From Gemmatimonadota bacterium (GTDB lineage Bacteria; Gemmatimonadota; Gemmatimonadetes; Palauibacterales; KS3-K002): DNA of 44,617 nucleotides. The notes beneath the pieces were generated by a model. The model was not told where the DNA came from, did not search any database, and saw only the letters and a program-made list of their open reading frames with translations. Location: the NCBI GenBank assembly GCA_020344015.1, contig CP070812.1, positions 699,331 to 743,947 on the forward strand, written 5' to 3'. Numbering within the stretch: position 1 is the first letter of the stretch; each line of letters starts with the position of its first letter. Positions 44,082 to 44,617 of this stretch are shown piece after piece. Position numbers and translations under genes: made by a program.

Positions 44082-44393
44082 CTACTCGTCTGCGCCGGGA
44101 AGTTCTTTTGTCTCCGATTCCGCTTCTTCGTACGCGCGCTTGAACTCGGTGCGGGCCACCTCGAGACTAGCCTTGATCGCGTCCCATGCGCTCTCGCCGG
44201 CTGCCTGCAGATCCTTCAGCTTACCGAGGATCTCCAGCTGCTTGGTTCTGAGCGCCGCGACTCGCTCCTGATACCGCTGGCGCGCTTCCGCAGTCAGCTC
44301 GCCGGCTTGCGTCTCCAGCTTGTCTATGGCGGCGTTCCATTCGTCGAGCTGGTTCTTGATCTTCTCGACATATTCGTCGCGTTTCTCGGCCAT
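44082..44393 (-). CDS. Small coiled-coil protein
   Basis: A 103-residue protein. The start ATG 44393 is preceded by GAGGT about 8 bases upstream; the longer frame runs through tRNA-Ala and is an artefact. No signal or TM is visible. The sequence is nearly all charged helix with heptad spacing ('EYVEKIKNQLDEWNAAIDKL', 'QERVAALRTKQLEILGKLK', 'LEVARTEFKRAYEEAES') and an acidic tail. It resembles small coiled-coil proteins annotated only as hypothetical or stress-associated. I do not recognise a defined family. A role as a cytoplasmic scaffold or chaperone-like protein is possible but unsupported. Confidence 0.75.
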   Translation of the reverse strand: MAEKRDEYVEKIKNQLDEWNAAIDKLETQAGELTAEARQRYQERVAALRTKQLEILGKLKDLQAAGESAWDAIKASLEVARTEFKRAYEEAESETKELPGADE

Positions 44394-44451
44394 TGGGGCT
44401 ACCTCGGTCGTGCTGTGATAGAGAATCTGTGGCGAGTGCCTGCTAAAGGAG

Positions 44452-44524
<73 letters not shown>

Positions 44525-44530
44525 GCTGTC

Positions 44531-44590
44531 GGTGGCCAGTCGACGGTGGCCGGTCGCCAGGCACCCGGTTGTGATGCGGCCACCGGCCAC
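44531..44590. repeat. Short GGTGGCC direct and inverted repeats
   Basis: GGTGGCC occurs at 44531 and 44545, and its complement GGCCACC with an extension at 44578-44590, giving a small potential stem-loop region upstream of tRNA-Ala at the window end. It may be part of a dispersed intergenic repeat, but the window is too short to show this. Confidence 0.35.
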
Positions 44591-44617
44591 GGGTGACCGC
44601 GGCCCGCTCCCAGCACC

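Overview
The window is GC-rich chromosomal DNA from a bacterium whose gene content best fits Gemmatimonadota, or less likely Acidobacteriota. The pointers are three orphan ADOP-type (MacB/FtsX-like) permeases, a TolB-like/TPR protein, a two-CHRD lipoprotein, HAF-repeat and S41/tricorn proteins, and many secreted peptidases. This is an inference from family content: no rRNA or phylogenetic marker is present. I see no phage, plasmid, insertion sequence, integron or CRISPR array.

Layout. 1-480 is the 3' end of a HAF-repeat protein. 1127-3576 holds an extracytoplasmic/PAS sensor without a kinase, overlapping a Na+/Ca2+ antiporter gene. 3559-5475 (-) is an amidohydrolase. 5699-9013 carries a secreted proline-iminopeptidase-like hydrolase and a TolB/TPR protein. 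9045-11501 (-) is an ADOP permease. 11674-17064 (-) is a compact unit: an amidotransferase-fold secreted protein, a Tat-exported radical SAM protein and a tricorn-like protease. 17242-20208 (+) is a DPP IV-like peptidase followed by a broken polysaccharide deacetylase. 20498-21208 is a small LolA-like secreted protein. 21277-26120 (-) is a Gate-domain transporter, an M24 lipoprotein and an M1 aminopeptidase. 26515-28983 is a GH25/H-type-lectin/FN3 lipoprotein. 29055-37525 (-) is a run of seven codirectional genes: two tandemly duplicated ADOP permeases, an NTF2-like lipoprotein, an esterase-like protein without its nucleophile, a zinc-peptidase lipoprotein and a CBM9-like protein. 37700-39415 is an ICMT-like membrane protein fused to HEAT repeats. 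After that come an exported ATC-hydrolase-like protein, a gene remnant with an EF-hand, an S41 peptidase, tRNA-Arg(CCG), a CHRD lipoprotein, a small coiled-coil protein and tRNA-Ala(GGC).

Together the genes describe a cell-envelope and secreted peptide-degrading repertoire: endopeptidase-like tricorn and S41 proteins, the exopeptidases DPP IV, M1, M24B and proline iminopeptidase, plus a possible uptake transporter beside two of them. The parts most worth follow-up are the exported radical SAM protein in an operon with the tricorn-like protease, the catalytically dead esterase, the ICMT-HEAT fusion, and the sensor/antiporter pair.
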